This document shows, piece after piece, positions 25,583 through 34,612 of a stretch of 64,000 bases of DNA; position 1 is the first letter of the stretch; every line of letters begins with the position of its first letter. A program made the position numbers and the translations under genes. The stretch is taken from NCBI RefSeq assembly GCF_938041645.1, contig NZ_CALIST010000033.1, positions 23,122 to 87,121 of the forward strand. Direction: 5' to 3'. This stretch comes from an uncultured Campylobacter sp. Its GTDB lineage: Bacteria > Campylobacterota > Campylobacteria > Campylobacterales > Campylobacteraceae. Below the pieces are notes generated by a model. The model saw only the letters and a list, made by a program, of their open reading frames with translations, was not told the origin of the DNA and ran no database searches.

Positions 25583-27277
25583 CTACGACTCCTGCTCAAA
25601 AATCATATTATAAAGCGCGCCGCCTGCGGGCACCATCGGCCAGACGTTTTCGAAACGATCGATCTTAGCCTCGATGATGCTTACTTTCTTACTCGCAAGA
25701 GCCTGCTTCAGCGCATCTTCAAATTCCGCTTTGGTGCTAACACTAAAGCCCACGCCGCCGAAGCCCTCGACAAGCTTTACAAAATCAGGTTGCGAGCTAA
25801 GATCGGTCGATGAGAAACGCTGCCCGTAAAATAGGCTCTGCCACTGCCGCACCATGCCCAAGAAATTGTTGTTTAAGACGATATTTACGACGTTTAGACC
25901 GCTCGCGCTCGCAGTCATCAGCTCTTGGATATTCATCAAAATCGAGCCGTCGCCGCTGAAATTTATAACGGGTCTATCTCCCGCATAAGCCTTCGCGCCC
26001 AATGCCGCGGGCAGGCCGTATCCCATCGTACCCTGCCCTCCGCTACTTAGCAGAGTGCGCGGCTTGCAAAACGGATAAAACTGCGCGACCCACATCTGAT
26101 GCTGCCCCACGTCCGTAGCAATAATAGCGTCCTCGCCCGCGATTTTTGCGGTACTTTGTATAACCCACTGCGGCTTTAAAATTTCATCGCTGTCGTTAAA
26201 TTTAAGCGGGTGAATTTCATCGTATTTGCGGATGAGCTCGCGCCACTGCTCGAAATTTTTAGGGCTGACCTCGCTTCTAATGCGCGGCAGCATCTCCTCT
26301 AGCACCGACTTCACGTCGCCCACGATCGGATAATCCGCGTTTATAATCTTTGAGATCGAGCTAGGATCGATATCGACGTGGATGATCTTTGCGTTTTTGC
26401 CGAATTCGCTAAGCTTGCCGGTGACGCGATCGTCAAATCTCGCGCCCAGGCAAATTATCAGATCCGACTCGCTAAGCGCCATATTTGCGGCGTAGCTGCC
26501 ATGCATTCCTACCATGCCGAGGCGGTTTTTATCATCGCTTCGCATAGCCCCTAGTGCCATAAGGGTTTCAACGACCGGGATCTGCGCAAACTCGCTAAGC
26601 TCGCGCACCAACTCGCTTGCGCCCGCGCTGATAATGCCGCCTCCGATGTAAAGAATAGGCTTTTTGCAGCTTGCGATTAGCTCGACGGCTTTTTTGATCT
26701 GTTTAGCGTTGCCCTTATAATTCGGCTTGTAAGTCTGCATCTTGATTTCGCTAGGATATTCAAAAATGCCTAGCTTTGCCGTCACGTCCTTCGGCACATC
26801 GACATGCACGGGCCCCGGTCTGCCGCTGCGAGCGATATAAAAAGCCTCTTTTAAAATTCTAGGCAGCTCTTCGATCGTTTTTACCAGATAGTTGTGCTTG
26901 ACGCAGGGGCGTGAAATTCCGATCGCATCGATCTCTTGAAAGGCGTCGGTACCGATGAGCGAGGTCGCCACCTGTCCGCTGATAAGCACGATCGGGATAC
27001 TGTCACTATACGCCGTAGCAAGCCCCGTAAGCGCGTTTGTAAATCCAGGACCGCTTGTGACGAACGCCACGCCGACCTTGCCGCTAGCGCGCGCGTATCC
27101 GTCCGCAGCCATCGCTGCGGCCTGCTCGTGGCGCACCAAAATGTGTCTGAAGTATTTTTGTTTGTAAATTTCATCGTATATGTTCAGCGCCGCGCCGCCG
27201 GGATAGCCGAAAACAACCTCGACCCCCTCCTGCCGCAACGCCTCCACGATCATCTGCGATCCGCTAATTTCTTTCAT
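25583..27277 (-). CDS. ilvB: Acetolactate synthase catalytic (large) subunit
   Basis: Thiamine-diphosphate enzyme that starts valine/isoleucine synthesis by condensing pyruvate. The 564-residue product shows the N-terminal ThDP domain with FGYPGGAALNIYDEIY and the catalytic Glu in RHEQAAAMAADGYARA. The central FAD-binding domain and the C-terminal ThDP motif (GDGSILMNIQELMTA ... NNNFLGMVRQWQ) follow. The ATG at 27277 is preceded by AGGA. It heads an ilvB-ilvH(-lpxD) operon on the minus strand. Confidence 0.96.
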   Translation of the reverse strand: MKEISGSQMIVEALRQEGVEVVFGYPGGAALNIYDEIYKQKYFRHILVRHEQAAAMAADGYARASGKVGVAFVTSGPGFTNALTGLATAYSDSIPIVLISGQVATSLIGTDAFQEIDAIGISRPCVKHNYLVKTIEELPRILKEAFYIARSGRPGPVHVDVPKDVTAKLGIFEYPSEIKMQTYKPNYKGNAKQIKKAVELIASCKKPILYIGGGIISAGASELVRELSEFAQIPVVETLMALGAMRSDDKNRLGMVGMHGSYAANMALSESDLIICLGARFDDRVTGKLSEFGKNAKIIHVDIDPSSISKIINADYPIVGDVKSVLEEMLPRIRSEVSPKNFEQWRELIRKYDEIHPLKFNDSDEILKPQWVIQSTAKIAGEDAIIATDVGQHQMWVAQFYPFCKPRTLLSSGGQGTMGYGLPAALGAKAYAGDRPVINFSGDGSILMNIQELMTASASGLNVVNIVLNNNFLGMVRQWQSLFYGQRFSSTDLSSQPDFVKLVEGFGGVGFSVSTKAEFEDALKQALASKKVSIIEAKIDRFENVWPMVPAGGALYNMIFEQES

Positions 27278-27732
27278 ACGCCCATCCTGTTTAGTTGGAA
27301 TAATTTTGTGATTATATTATTTTGTAAATTAAATTTCACGAATTTAAGGCGCTAAATCGGGTCGAATTTCAAATTTAATAGCGGCGTAGACGAAGCAAAA
27401 TTTTGGAATTTAGCGAGAGTGGAAAAGGCAAATTTAAAATTTAGTCATAAATTTAAAACGGACGGGATGTTCGGATTTAAAATTTTAAAGTGCAGATTTT
27501 ATCTTGACAAAACACAGCGCATCAGTTTTAACATAGAATTTTAGATTGAAATTTTACCACGCTAGGCTCGATTAAATTTACAAAATTCTTTGAAATTTTA
27601 TCGTAGCGCAGAGCGATGCCAGCGTAAATTTTAAATTCCATCGCTACAAAATTTTAAAATTTAGCCGTAAATTTAGGGCGGGCGGAATCTCGATTATAAA
27701 ATTCTAAAATTCCGCCCACGTAAAATTAAATT
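27278..27732. other. 455-nt intergenic region with AAATTT motifs
   Basis: The region upstream of ilvB contains a minus-strand -10 box (ATTATA on the plus strand at 27311-27316). The remainder is dense in AAATTT/AAAATTTTAAA words with a GGAATTT/GGCGGAAT flavour. I see no gene and no recognisable leader peptide or attenuator for ilvB. Confidence 0.4.
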
Positions 27733-28452
27733 TTAAAACCCTCTATCTACCTGCACGCCTACGCCTACGCTAGCGCAGTTACCGCTTTGCGGATCGCAGT
27801 CGCCGAAGCTTGTGACGCTGCTGGATCTTTTCGAGCGGATCGTTCCCATATGCATAGGCACCGGCATGTTACGGCGCGAGCTTCCGCCGATTTCGCTATC
27901 GCTCATACTATTAGAACTTCTCTTGCGAGAATAATCATCGCGCGGAGGTGGCGGTGGCGGAGGAGGTGGTTTTATACCTCCCGGAGGTGGTGGCATACCG
28001 CCAGGAGGTGGGGGAGGAGGCGGCATCATGCCGCCGTGCCTACCATATCCTCGCGGAGGAGGTGGCGGTAAAGTGCCGGTTTCTGTGATCGTGATGCCAT
28101 TGCCGTAATTTTCAACGCGTCTGTAAGTAGAGCCTCCGTAAACCGTGCGGGTGCGGGTCTTTTCGACCACGACTATATCGCGCTCAGGCTGCACCGGCTG
28201 CTGCACATTAGCTCTAGGCGATATTTCAAAGCTCTTCTGCAATTTGGCGGTATCGTAACTTGCAAAGCCGTTGATGCCCTTTAGCTCATCTGCACTTGAA
28301 ATTTCGCGCTTTTGGCGGTATTGCATAAGCATATCCGCCCTACCCGCATCAAGTCCGCCGATCGTCATCAGCTCATAGCGACTAGCTTCATTTATGTTGA
28401 TTTTCGCCGCGGCGAGGCTCACTAAAAGAGCCAAAATCACTAAATTTTTCAT
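27733..28452 (-). CDS. Exported helix-hairpin-helix protein with polyproline region
   Basis: A 239-residue secreted protein. The start at 28452 (MKNLVILALLVSLAAA) follows AAGGAG and gives a signal peptide. Next comes a ComEA-type helix-hairpin-helix domain (about residues 18-62: ININEASRYELMTIGGLDAG ... LKGINGF), a fold that binds double-stranded DNA in natural transformation. A linker leads to a proline/glycine-rich stretch (about 125-175) with runs of 6-9 prolines separated by GGM/GGI, and finally a Ser/Arg-rich tail with a Cys pair (DCDPQSGNC). ComEA proteins normally end after the HhH domain. The polyproline is encoded by tandem GGAGGTGG-like DNA and would need EF-P for translation. A DNA-uptake role is possible but unproven. 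Confidence 0.8.
   Translation of the reverse strand: MKNLVILALLVSLAAAKININEASRYELMTIGGLDAGRADMLMQYRQKREISSADELKGINGFASYDTAKLQKSFEISPRANVQQPVQPERDIVVVEKTRTRTVYGGSTYRRVENYGNGITITETGTLPPPPPRGYGRHGGMMPPPPPPPGGMPPPPGGIKPPPPPPPPPRDDYSRKRSSNSMSDSEIGGSSRRNMPVPMHMGTIRSKRSSSVTSFGDCDPQSGNCASVGVGVQVDRGF
27945..28072. repeat. GGAGGTGG-type repeat encoding polyproline
   Basis: Short purine-rich repeats (GGAGGTGGCGGTGGCGGAGG and variants) on the plus strand encode proline runs on the minus strand within the HhH protein. Such tracts are prone to slippage and length variation. Confidence 0.7.
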
Positions 28453-28530
28453 GTGCGCTCCTTTGTTGGAAGTTACCAAATTCTAAACCCTCACGATAAA
28501 TCTTTGATTAACACGCAAGCAAAATTTTGC

Positions 28531-28536
28531 TACAAT
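28531..28536 (+). promoter_or_regulatory. -10 box for pta-ackA
   Basis: TACAAT in TTGCTACAATTGCC lies 29 nt before the pta ATG. Confidence 0.45.
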
Positions 28537-28565
28537 TGCCTATCTTATTTCAAAAGGATCAACCG

Positions 28566-30164
28566 ATGAACGGAATTTTGCTCCTATGCGACGAACCAGC
28601 CGCCTACCAATCCGAGCTAAAAAAACTAGATAAAATTTTATCCATGAGCTTTCACAACGTTTTGCAACTTTGCATCGCTGGCGATAATGCCCTTTTTAGC
28701 AGGAGCGAACTTGAAAAAGCGCTCGCAAACGGGCAAGATGAGCGCGTGCGAAAGGCGGCGATAGAGCGCTTCGCACAAATTTTAGAGCAGTGTAATTTTG
28801 TGCTGGTTCGCGGCGTAGCGGGAGCTGATCTGCGCGAGCTAAATTTACAAATCGCAAAGGATCTAAATATCCCTGTTTGCGGATTTTATCCTAACGAAAT
28901 TGCCGCGCGCATCGGCACGCGCTTGATCACCGCAGCAAAAGCGGTAAGCTTTGCCAGCATATATGAGGATAAAATTTCATTTTCCGTGCTAAGATCTGCA
29001 CAAGAGGGTGCAAATTCTAAAAAATCGGAGCTTTGCGGTAAAAATTCCGCCTGCGAAAAGGGCGCAAAATTTCACGACGAAAATTCCGCTTGCCAAAGCG
29101 GCGCGATAGAACTTGATAAAGTCGTTGCCGACAAAAGCTACTTCACGGACGCCGCAAACTCCACGCGCTGTGAAATTCTAACCCCATTGAAATTTGAAAG
29201 CAAGCTCTACGCCAAGGCTCGCGCGAACGTTAAAACCGTCGTGCTTCCAGAAAGCGATGACGAGAGAATTCTGCGCGCGGCTGCGATCATTAAGCAAAGC
29301 GGAGCGGCAAATTTGATCCTTCTGGGGCGCGAGGATGAAGTGCAAAAAAGCGCAAGCAAGCTAGGTCTCGATCTAAGCGGCGTTAAAATTTTAGATCCGC
29401 AGACGGATGCGAGCTTAGAAAAATTTGCGCGCGATCTATATGAGCTTCGCAAGGCAAAGGGCATGAGCGAGGCGCAGGCGCGCGATTTAGTGCGCGATCG
29501 CACCTACTTCGGCACGATGCTCGTGTATGAGGGGCTAGCCGATGCGATGGTAAGCGGTGCCAGCACGACTACTGCGGAGACGATCCGCCCCGCGCTTCAG
29601 ATCATCAAGACCAAGCCGGGCATCGCAACCGTTAGCGGCGCGTTTATAATGTGCCTGGATACGCAGGCTCTGCTTTTTGCCGACTGCGCCGTAGCGCCGA
29701 GCCCGAGCGCGGAATATCTGGCGGGTATCGCGATCTCAAGCGCCGCGACCGCAAAGGCGTTCGGGTTTGAGCCGCGTGTGGCGATGTTAAGCTACTCCAG
29801 CGGCGATAGCGGCAGCGGCGATAGCGTGGAATTTATCAAAACGGCGACACAAAAAGCACGCGAAAAGGCGCCCGAGCTTCTTATCGACGGACCGCTACAA
29901 TTCGATGCTGCGGTCGATCCGGCGGTTGCCAAGAAAAAAATGCCGAATTCTGCGGTCGCAGGGCGCGCGAACGTATTTATCTTCCCCGATCTTAACTGCG
30001 GAAATATCTGTTACAAAGCCGTGCAGCGCACCGCAGGCGCCGTGGCGATCGGGCCGATTCTGCAGGGCTTAAAAAAGCCGGTAAACGATCTAAGCCGCGG
30101 CTGCAAGGTCGCCGATATCGTAAACACGATACTTATCAGCGCCATTCAAGCAGGAGAGAATTAA
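28566..30164 (+). CDS. pta: Phosphate acetyltransferase (long form) with insert
   Basis: Interconverts acetyl-CoA and acetyl phosphate. The start is the ATG at 28566 (MNGILLLCDEPAAYQSEL) behind AAGGA. The 532-residue protein has an N-terminal P-loop-like/DRTGG-type region (about 1-150) and the C-terminal PTA domain (about 210-532: KTVVLPESDDERILRAA, YFGTMLVYEGLADAMVSGA, GSGDSVEFIKTAT). Between them is a low-complexity Ser/Ala/Lys/Cys block (nt about 28995-29190) that resembles the inserts in hemA and the HAD gene. The TAA overlaps the ackA ATG by one base. Confidence 0.93.
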   Translation: MNGILLLCDEPAAYQSELKKLDKILSMSFHNVLQLCIAGDNALFSRSELEKALANGQDERVRKAAIERFAQILEQCNFVLVRGVAGADLRELNLQIAKDLNIPVCGFYPNEIAARIGTRLITAAKAVSFASIYEDKISFSVLRSAQEGANSKKSELCGKNSACEKGAKFHDENSACQSGAIELDKVVADKSYFTDAANSTRCEILTPLKFESKLYAKARANVKTVVLPESDDERILRAAAIIKQSGAANLILLGREDEVQKSASKLGLDLSGVKILDPQTDASLEKFARDLYELRKAKGMSEAQARDLVRDRTYFGTMLVYEGLADAMVSGASTTTAETIRPALQIIKTKPGIATVSGAFIMCLDTQALLFADCAVAPSPSAEYLAGIAISSAATAKAFGFEPRVAMLSYSSGDSGSGDSVEFIKTATQKAREKAPELLIDGPLQFDAAVDPAVAKKKMPNSAVAGRANVFIFPDLNCGNICYKAVQRTAGAVAIGPILQGLKKPVNDLSRGCKVADIVNTILISAIQAGEN

Positions 30165-31396
30165 TGGATATCCTAGTCATAAATTCCGGCTCGAGCTCGG
30201 TTAAATTTAAATTCCACGATATGCTAAATCACGCCTGCATCGCAAGTGGGCTCATCGAGGAGATCGGCTCGACGCACGCAAGCGGAAGCATCAATTGCGC
30301 CAACGGACGAAGCATAAAGGTTGAAAACGAGCAAATTCCAAATCACGAAACCGCGATCGCAATCGCGATTGATCTTTTAAAACAAAGCGGAGTAATCAAA
30401 GATCTAACTCAAGTAGGCGGCATCGGACACCGCATCGTTCAGGGTGCGGATTATTTCGACGCTCCCGCGCTCATAGATGAGGACGTAATGGCTAAAATCG
30501 CCGAGCTTGCGCCGCTTGCACCGCTACACAATCCCGCAAATTTAGCAGGCATCAAATCCTGCCTAAAGATCGCTCCTAAAATTCCGAATGTCGCGGTTTT
30601 CGATACGATCTTTCATCAAAGCATCCCGCCGTATGCGTATATGTACGCGCTGCCGTATGAATTCTACGAAAAATATAAGGTTCGCCGCTACGGCGCGCAC
30701 GGCACATCGCATTGGTTTGTCTCGACGATGGGGGCGAAATTTTTACGTAAGAAATACGAAAACTTCAACGCCATTACGCTACATCTCGGCAACGGCTCGA
30801 GCGTGAGCGCCATAGAAAACGGCAAGTGCATCGACACCTCGATGGGGCTAACGCCGCTTGAGGGGATCATCATGGGCACCAGATGCGGCTCGATCGATCC
30901 TGCGATCATCCCATACATCGAGCGCGTCGCGGGCTACAACGCGCAGGATATGGACGTCATAATGAACAAAAAAAGCGGACTTTTGGGCATCTGCGGCGCA
31001 AGTGATCTGCGAAAGGTATATGAAAAGATGGAGGGTGGCGAGCCGCGCGCGAAACTAGCGTTTGAGATGCTCGTGTACAGCGTCGTTAAGATGATCGGAG
31101 CGTATTACGCCGTGCTTGGGCGCGTGGACGCTTTGATCTTTACCGGAGGTATCGGCGAAAATGCGCCGCATTTTAGACAAAATGTCTGCGAGAAGCTCGC
31201 TCATATCGGCATCGAAATCGATGCGACAAAAAACGCAAAAAATACCGGCTCGATTAGAAATTTAAGCGCGGCGGATAGTAAAATCAAAACACTCGTAATC
31301 CCCACCAACGAGGAACTTGCGATCGCTGAAGCTACGGTCGATACGATCAACAAAAACTCCGCGCAGATCGACTATCAGAAATACTCGGAATTTTAA
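30164..31396 (+). CDS. ackA: Acetate kinase
   Basis: Converts acetyl phosphate and ADP to acetate and ATP; partner of pta in acetate overflow. The 410-residue protein has the ASKHA-fold opening VINSGSSSVKF (residues 4-14), the conserved VFDTIFHQSIPPYAYMYALP, RRYGAHGTSHWFV and HLGNGSSVSAI segments, and TGGIGENAPHFRQNV near the end. It is translationally coupled to pta (TAATG). The C-terminus is about 10 residues longer than in many relatives, without an obvious domain. Confidence 0.96.
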   Translation: MDILVINSGSSSVKFKFHDMLNHACIASGLIEEIGSTHASGSINCANGRSIKVENEQIPNHETAIAIAIDLLKQSGVIKDLTQVGGIGHRIVQGADYFDAPALIDEDVMAKIAELAPLAPLHNPANLAGIKSCLKIAPKIPNVAVFDTIFHQSIPPYAYMYALPYEFYEKYKVRRYGAHGTSHWFVSTMGAKFLRKKYENFNAITLHLGNGSSVSAIENGKCIDTSMGLTPLEGIIMGTRCGSIDPAIIPYIERVAGYNAQDMDVIMNKKSGLLGICGASDLRKVYEKMEGGEPRAKLAFEMLVYSVVKMIGAYYAVLGRVDALIFTGGIGENAPHFRQNVCEKLAHIGIEIDATKNAKNTGSIRNLSAADSKIKTLVIPTNEELAIAEATVDTINKNSAQIDYQKYSEF

Positions 31397-31916
31397 ATTT
31401 GATCTAGCGGGATTCCGCGGTTATTTTGCGAGCAGCGATACCAACTGCCTTTTTCGTTAGGCAATTAATTAAATTTTAGGCTTTGGTTGCAAGTCTACGC
31501 GAAATGAAAGAGCCTTTTATTTTAGAGGCTTTCTGGCTAAGACGATACGAGAAATTGCTACGCTACGCGCGGGTTTAAATTTTATTTGTCGCTTCCGATA
31601 AGGCTTAAATTCTTGCTCGGAAGAGGCGGAGCGGAAGGGGCTATACTTGCGAAGCGCCCTTTTACTTTGCCTCGGCTAGCAACCGCAAGCAGGTCTACCG
31701 CCCAAACCCCGCCTAGATCACTACGCGTTAGAAGCGGCGAGATTTTATTTTTAAACAAAGCTTTGCTGGTTAAATTTAATAAATTTTATTTCAAATTTGA
31801 CCGCAAAATTCCAAAACAGGTCCTTATTGTGAAATTTACCGGATAATAAGGCATAAAATTTTAAAATTTAGCGCGAGTCGGGTTTTGAGGCGCAAATTTT
31901 ATTAAAGGAGCGAACG
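31397..31916. other. 520-nt intergenic region with a dispersed repeat copy
   Basis: It holds one copy of an about 75-nt sequence also found near 56930, plus AAATTT words near the right end. An 86-codon frame at 31586 reads through the repeat and has no domain, so it is not called. Confidence 0.45.
31624..31700. repeat. Dispersed intergenic repeat, copy A
   Basis: It begins GCGGAGCGGAAGGGGCT, continues through ACTTGCGAAGCG and CTTTGCCTCGGC, and ends GCAACCGCAAGCAGGTC. It matches copy B at 56928-56998 over most of its length with a few small indels. Flanking sequences differ. Nature unknown. Confidence 0.6.
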
Positions 31917-32540
31917 ATGAGCGATTTGCTAAATTCACAAGGCGCGCAAGAGCAAGATACGCCGTATCCCGATACGAAATTCACTAAATTTTTTGGACGA
32001 CTTTACGCGGCGGTTTTTGCGCTGTTTGCGATCACGGCGCTTAGCATATTCGTGCTACCCGAAAAAATTTTAGACGTAAGCGCGGCATGCGCGGACTTCG
32101 TTGGATTTATGAAGCGGTTTTTTCCAAACATCGCCGCAATCGGCAAAATCAGCCCGCATACGCAGCTTGCGGAATTTTACGTCGCGGCATTGTGGGTACC
32201 TATTTTAACGGCTTTCGCGTTAAGCTGCGCGTATTGTCCGATCGCCACATTCTTATACAAAAAAGAGCTTCCCGCCGTCAAGACGCAGCTATTTGTGATA
32301 TTGCTCGCTATACCTTTTGCTTACTGGGCATTAAACAATTATTTCTACGCCGATTTTGCCATAAACGGCATCCCACACAGAGTAGGCAGCGGACGGATAT
32401 TTCCTACTTTTGCGAGCAGAGAGAGCCTATTTGGCTGGATATCATTTTTCACAGCCACCTCGATGTTTATGAGTATGCTTGTCGTGATTTCGCTTAGCGA
32501 TATAGTCCACTGGATATATCTATCGAGAAATAAAAGCTAA
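31917..32540 (+). CDS. Polytopic membrane protein of unknown function
   Basis: A 207-residue inner-membrane protein with about four hydrophobic segments: AAVFALFAITALSIFVL (about 31-47), AALWVPILTAFALSCAY (89-105), LFVILLAIPFAYWAL (124-138) and a C-terminal one (about 175-195). The N-terminus is polar and Gln/Asp-rich. I do not recognise a family. The ATG follows AAAGGAG. It stands alone between AAATTT-rich gaps downstream of ackA. Confidence 0.65.
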   Translation: MSDLLNSQGAQEQDTPYPDTKFTKFFGRLYAAVFALFAITALSIFVLPEKILDVSAACADFVGFMKRFFPNIAAIGKISPHTQLAEFYVAALWVPILTAFALSCAYCPIATFLYKKELPAVKTQLFVILLAIPFAYWALNNYFYADFAINGIPHRVGSGRIFPTFASRESLFGWISFFTATSMFMSMLVVISLSDIVHWIYLSRNKS

Positions 32541-32784
32541 ATTTTATAAAATCGCGGACGAATAACATTCCGCACCCATAACTTTTAGGGTCATTTTACG
32601 AGCGCAAAGCGAACGACTGATAAAATTCCGCGCTCCGTTTTAGAACAAAAACAAGCGACGATTAAATTTAAATGCTCCGGCAATTAGACCCTTTTTGCGC
32701 GGAATTTAAGCGAGCAAGCGACGATTAAATTTAAACCGCAGGCGGTCGCTTTTAAATTTTAAAATTTCACTAAATTTTAAAATT

Positions 32785-33957
32785 TTACTCTCGCCACGTA
32801 AGGCGGAAGGTCGTTATCTCGCCCGGCACGCTATCGTAGGAGATAGAAAAGGAGTATTTTTTGCAGACCTCGCTTACGATACTAAGCCCGATACCAAAGC
32901 CGCCCTCGCTTGAGTTAAAGCGCGCAAAGCGCCTGAAAATTTCGTCGCCCTTTTTCCTGTCGATCCCTTCGCCGCTATTTGAGATCGCTAGCTCGCCGTG
33001 CCTTAGCCGCACATCCACGTAGCCGCCTGCATCGGCGTATTTTACGGCGTTGCTTAGCAGATTGTCGATCAGGCGCGAAATTTCATAAACGTTCGCGCTC
33101 ATGCTCGCATCCGAAAGATCGGTTTTAAGGCTTAGTCTGCGTTTTTGGATAAACGGCGCGAAATATTCGCAGCGCGAAGCGACGAGGCTTTTTAGATCGA
33201 TCGAGCTAATCTCGCCCTCCTTATTCATACCGAAGGTTAAAAACACGAGATCCTCGTAGATGCGCGAAAGCGTCTTAGCGGCAAGATCGATATTGGCGAC
33301 GCGCTTGGCGTTGTATTCTCCAAGCTCTGCGTGCCGCATTGTCTCGACGCTCATAGAAATAATACTAAGCGGAGTGTTGATCTCGTGGGTGCTATCTTTA
33401 ATGAAGCGATTTAGCGTGTCTATCTTGTCGTAAAGCGGCTTTGTGCCTAGCCGCACCAGATAAAACGCCACGGCTAATATCACGCCCAAAAGCGCTATCA
33501 TCATCGCTGCGGTTTTGATACGAAGCGTTAAAATTTCGCCCTGCACGCTACTTCCAAGCAGAATGATTTTAGCCTTGGAAAAGGCGTTTCGCTCCTCCAT
33601 ATTTTGCAGATTCTCATAAATTCCTAGCCTACCGCCACTTATAAATTCCGCCTTTAGCTTCGCTTTATCAAGTGCGCCAAGTTCGCCGTCACAGCCGTAA
33701 ATTTCATCAGAGTTTGGCTTAAATATACACGCACTCACGCCCTTTTCGCGCTCAAAGTCCGCTAGCGATTCCAGCCCGTCCATGCTTGCTTTCATATAGA
33801 TCATCATTTTGATCTCTTTTAGCTCTTTTATCCTGTGCGAAAGTAGCGCGGCTTCGTTCATCCTGTAATTTATCTTGAAAAAATATCCCAAAAACAACGC
33901 ACTTGAAATGAGATATAAAGATAGAATTTTAAGCGTTAAAGCAGTCTTTTCAGACAT
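32785..33957 (-). CDS. dccS: Sensor histidine kinase (DccS-like)
   Basis: A 390-residue membrane kinase with two transmembrane segments (about residues 8-27 and 150-168) around a periplasmic sensor domain. The H-box is KDSTHEINTPLSII (His about 190), the N-box LIDNLLSNAVKYAD, and G-boxes SNSGEGIDRKKGDEIFRRFAR and GFGIGLSIVSEV follow. It overlaps the response regulator by 8 nt. The DccS name rests on the gene order, the OmpR-type partner and a DccR-like box upstream of the operon; DccRS in C. jejuni supports host colonisation. The kinase call is certain, the orthology probable. Confidence 0.8.
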   Translation of the reverse strand: MSEKTALTLKILSLYLISSALFLGYFFKINYRMNEAALLSHRIKELKEIKMMIYMKASMDGLESLADFEREKGVSACIFKPNSDEIYGCDGELGALDKAKLKAEFISGGRLGIYENLQNMEERNAFSKAKIILLGSSVQGEILTLRIKTAAMMIALLGVILAVAFYLVRLGTKPLYDKIDTLNRFIKDSTHEINTPLSIISMSVETMRHAELGEYNAKRVANIDLAAKTLSRIYEDLVFLTFGMNKEGEISSIDLKSLVASRCEYFAPFIQKRRLSLKTDLSDASMSANVYEISRLIDNLLSNAVKYADAGGYVDVRLRHGELAISNSGEGIDRKKGDEIFRRFARFNSSEGGFGIGLSIVSEVCKKYSFSISYDSVPGEITTFRLTWRE

Positions 33958-34612
33958 ACAGATACCCTGCGTTACGGCGATTTATGATGTGCTCTTCGCC
34001 TAGAACGCGGCGCAAATTTTTGATATAAGTTCGCAGCGCCTCTTCGCTCGGCGTCTCATCGAATGTATAGATCGCGGAGAAAATTTCATCCTTGCTTAAA
34101 AGCCTGTTTTTATTTTGTAAAAAAAGTGCCAGCAGCTCGCGCTCTTTGTTTGAAAGCGCGACGGGCACGCCCGATCTGCGTAGCTCTTTGCTTGCAAAGT
34201 AAAATTTAAACTCGTCGTCAATAGTTACAAAATCATCAAAATTGTGGCTGAAGTTTCGCTTTATGAGAGAATTAACGCGCAGCAACAGCTCTTTTAGCTC
34301 GTATGGTTTTTTGAGATAATCATCGCAGCCGCTTTTAAAACCAACCTCAAGATCATCAAGCGTATTTAGCGACGTGGCGAATATCGCAGGGGTGCGATCG
34401 CCGCTCTTGCGTAGCTCTTTTAAAAGTGAGAATCCGTCGCCTTTGGGGATTTTTACGTCAAAGATAAAAAGATCAAATTTTTGTTCATAAGCAAGATCCG
34501 CGGCGCTTTGAGCGTCGCTGCAAACGCATACGTCAAAGCCCGCGTCTTTTAGATATTCGCCGATGAGATCGCAAAGCGTCTCATCGTCCTCTACGAGTAA
34601 AATTTTACTCAC
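33950..34612 (-). CDS. dccR: OmpR-family response regulator (DccR-like)
   Basis: A 220-residue response regulator: receiver domain with phospho-acceptor Asp52 (FDLFIFDVKIPKGDG), Lys in YLKKPYELKEL, and a C-terminal winged helix (about 125-220: LSNKERELLALFLQNKNRLL ... ALRTYIKNLRRVLG ... NRRNAGYLYV). The start is a GTG overlapping by one base the stop of the upstream Met/Lys-rich gene (TAGTG), indicating coupling. The promoter of the operon carries a match to the DccR-box consensus I recall from C. jejuni (WTTCAC-N6-TTCACW), which supports autoregulation. Confidence 0.8.
   Translation of the reverse strand: MSKILLVEDDETLCDLIGEYLKDAGFDVCVCSDAQSAADLAYEQKFDLFIFDVKIPKGDGFSLLKELRKSGDRTPAIFATSLNTLDDLEVGFKSGCDDYLKKPYELKELLLRVNSLIKRNFSHNFDDFVTIDDEFKFYFASKELRRSGVPVALSNKERELLALFLQNKNRLLSKDEIFSAIYTFDETPSEEALRTYIKNLRRVLGEEHIINRRNAGYLYV

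Noticed and set aside
31586..31846. 86-codon frame downstream of ackA
   Set aside because: It reads across the dispersed repeat and A+T words, with no start signal or recognisable fold.
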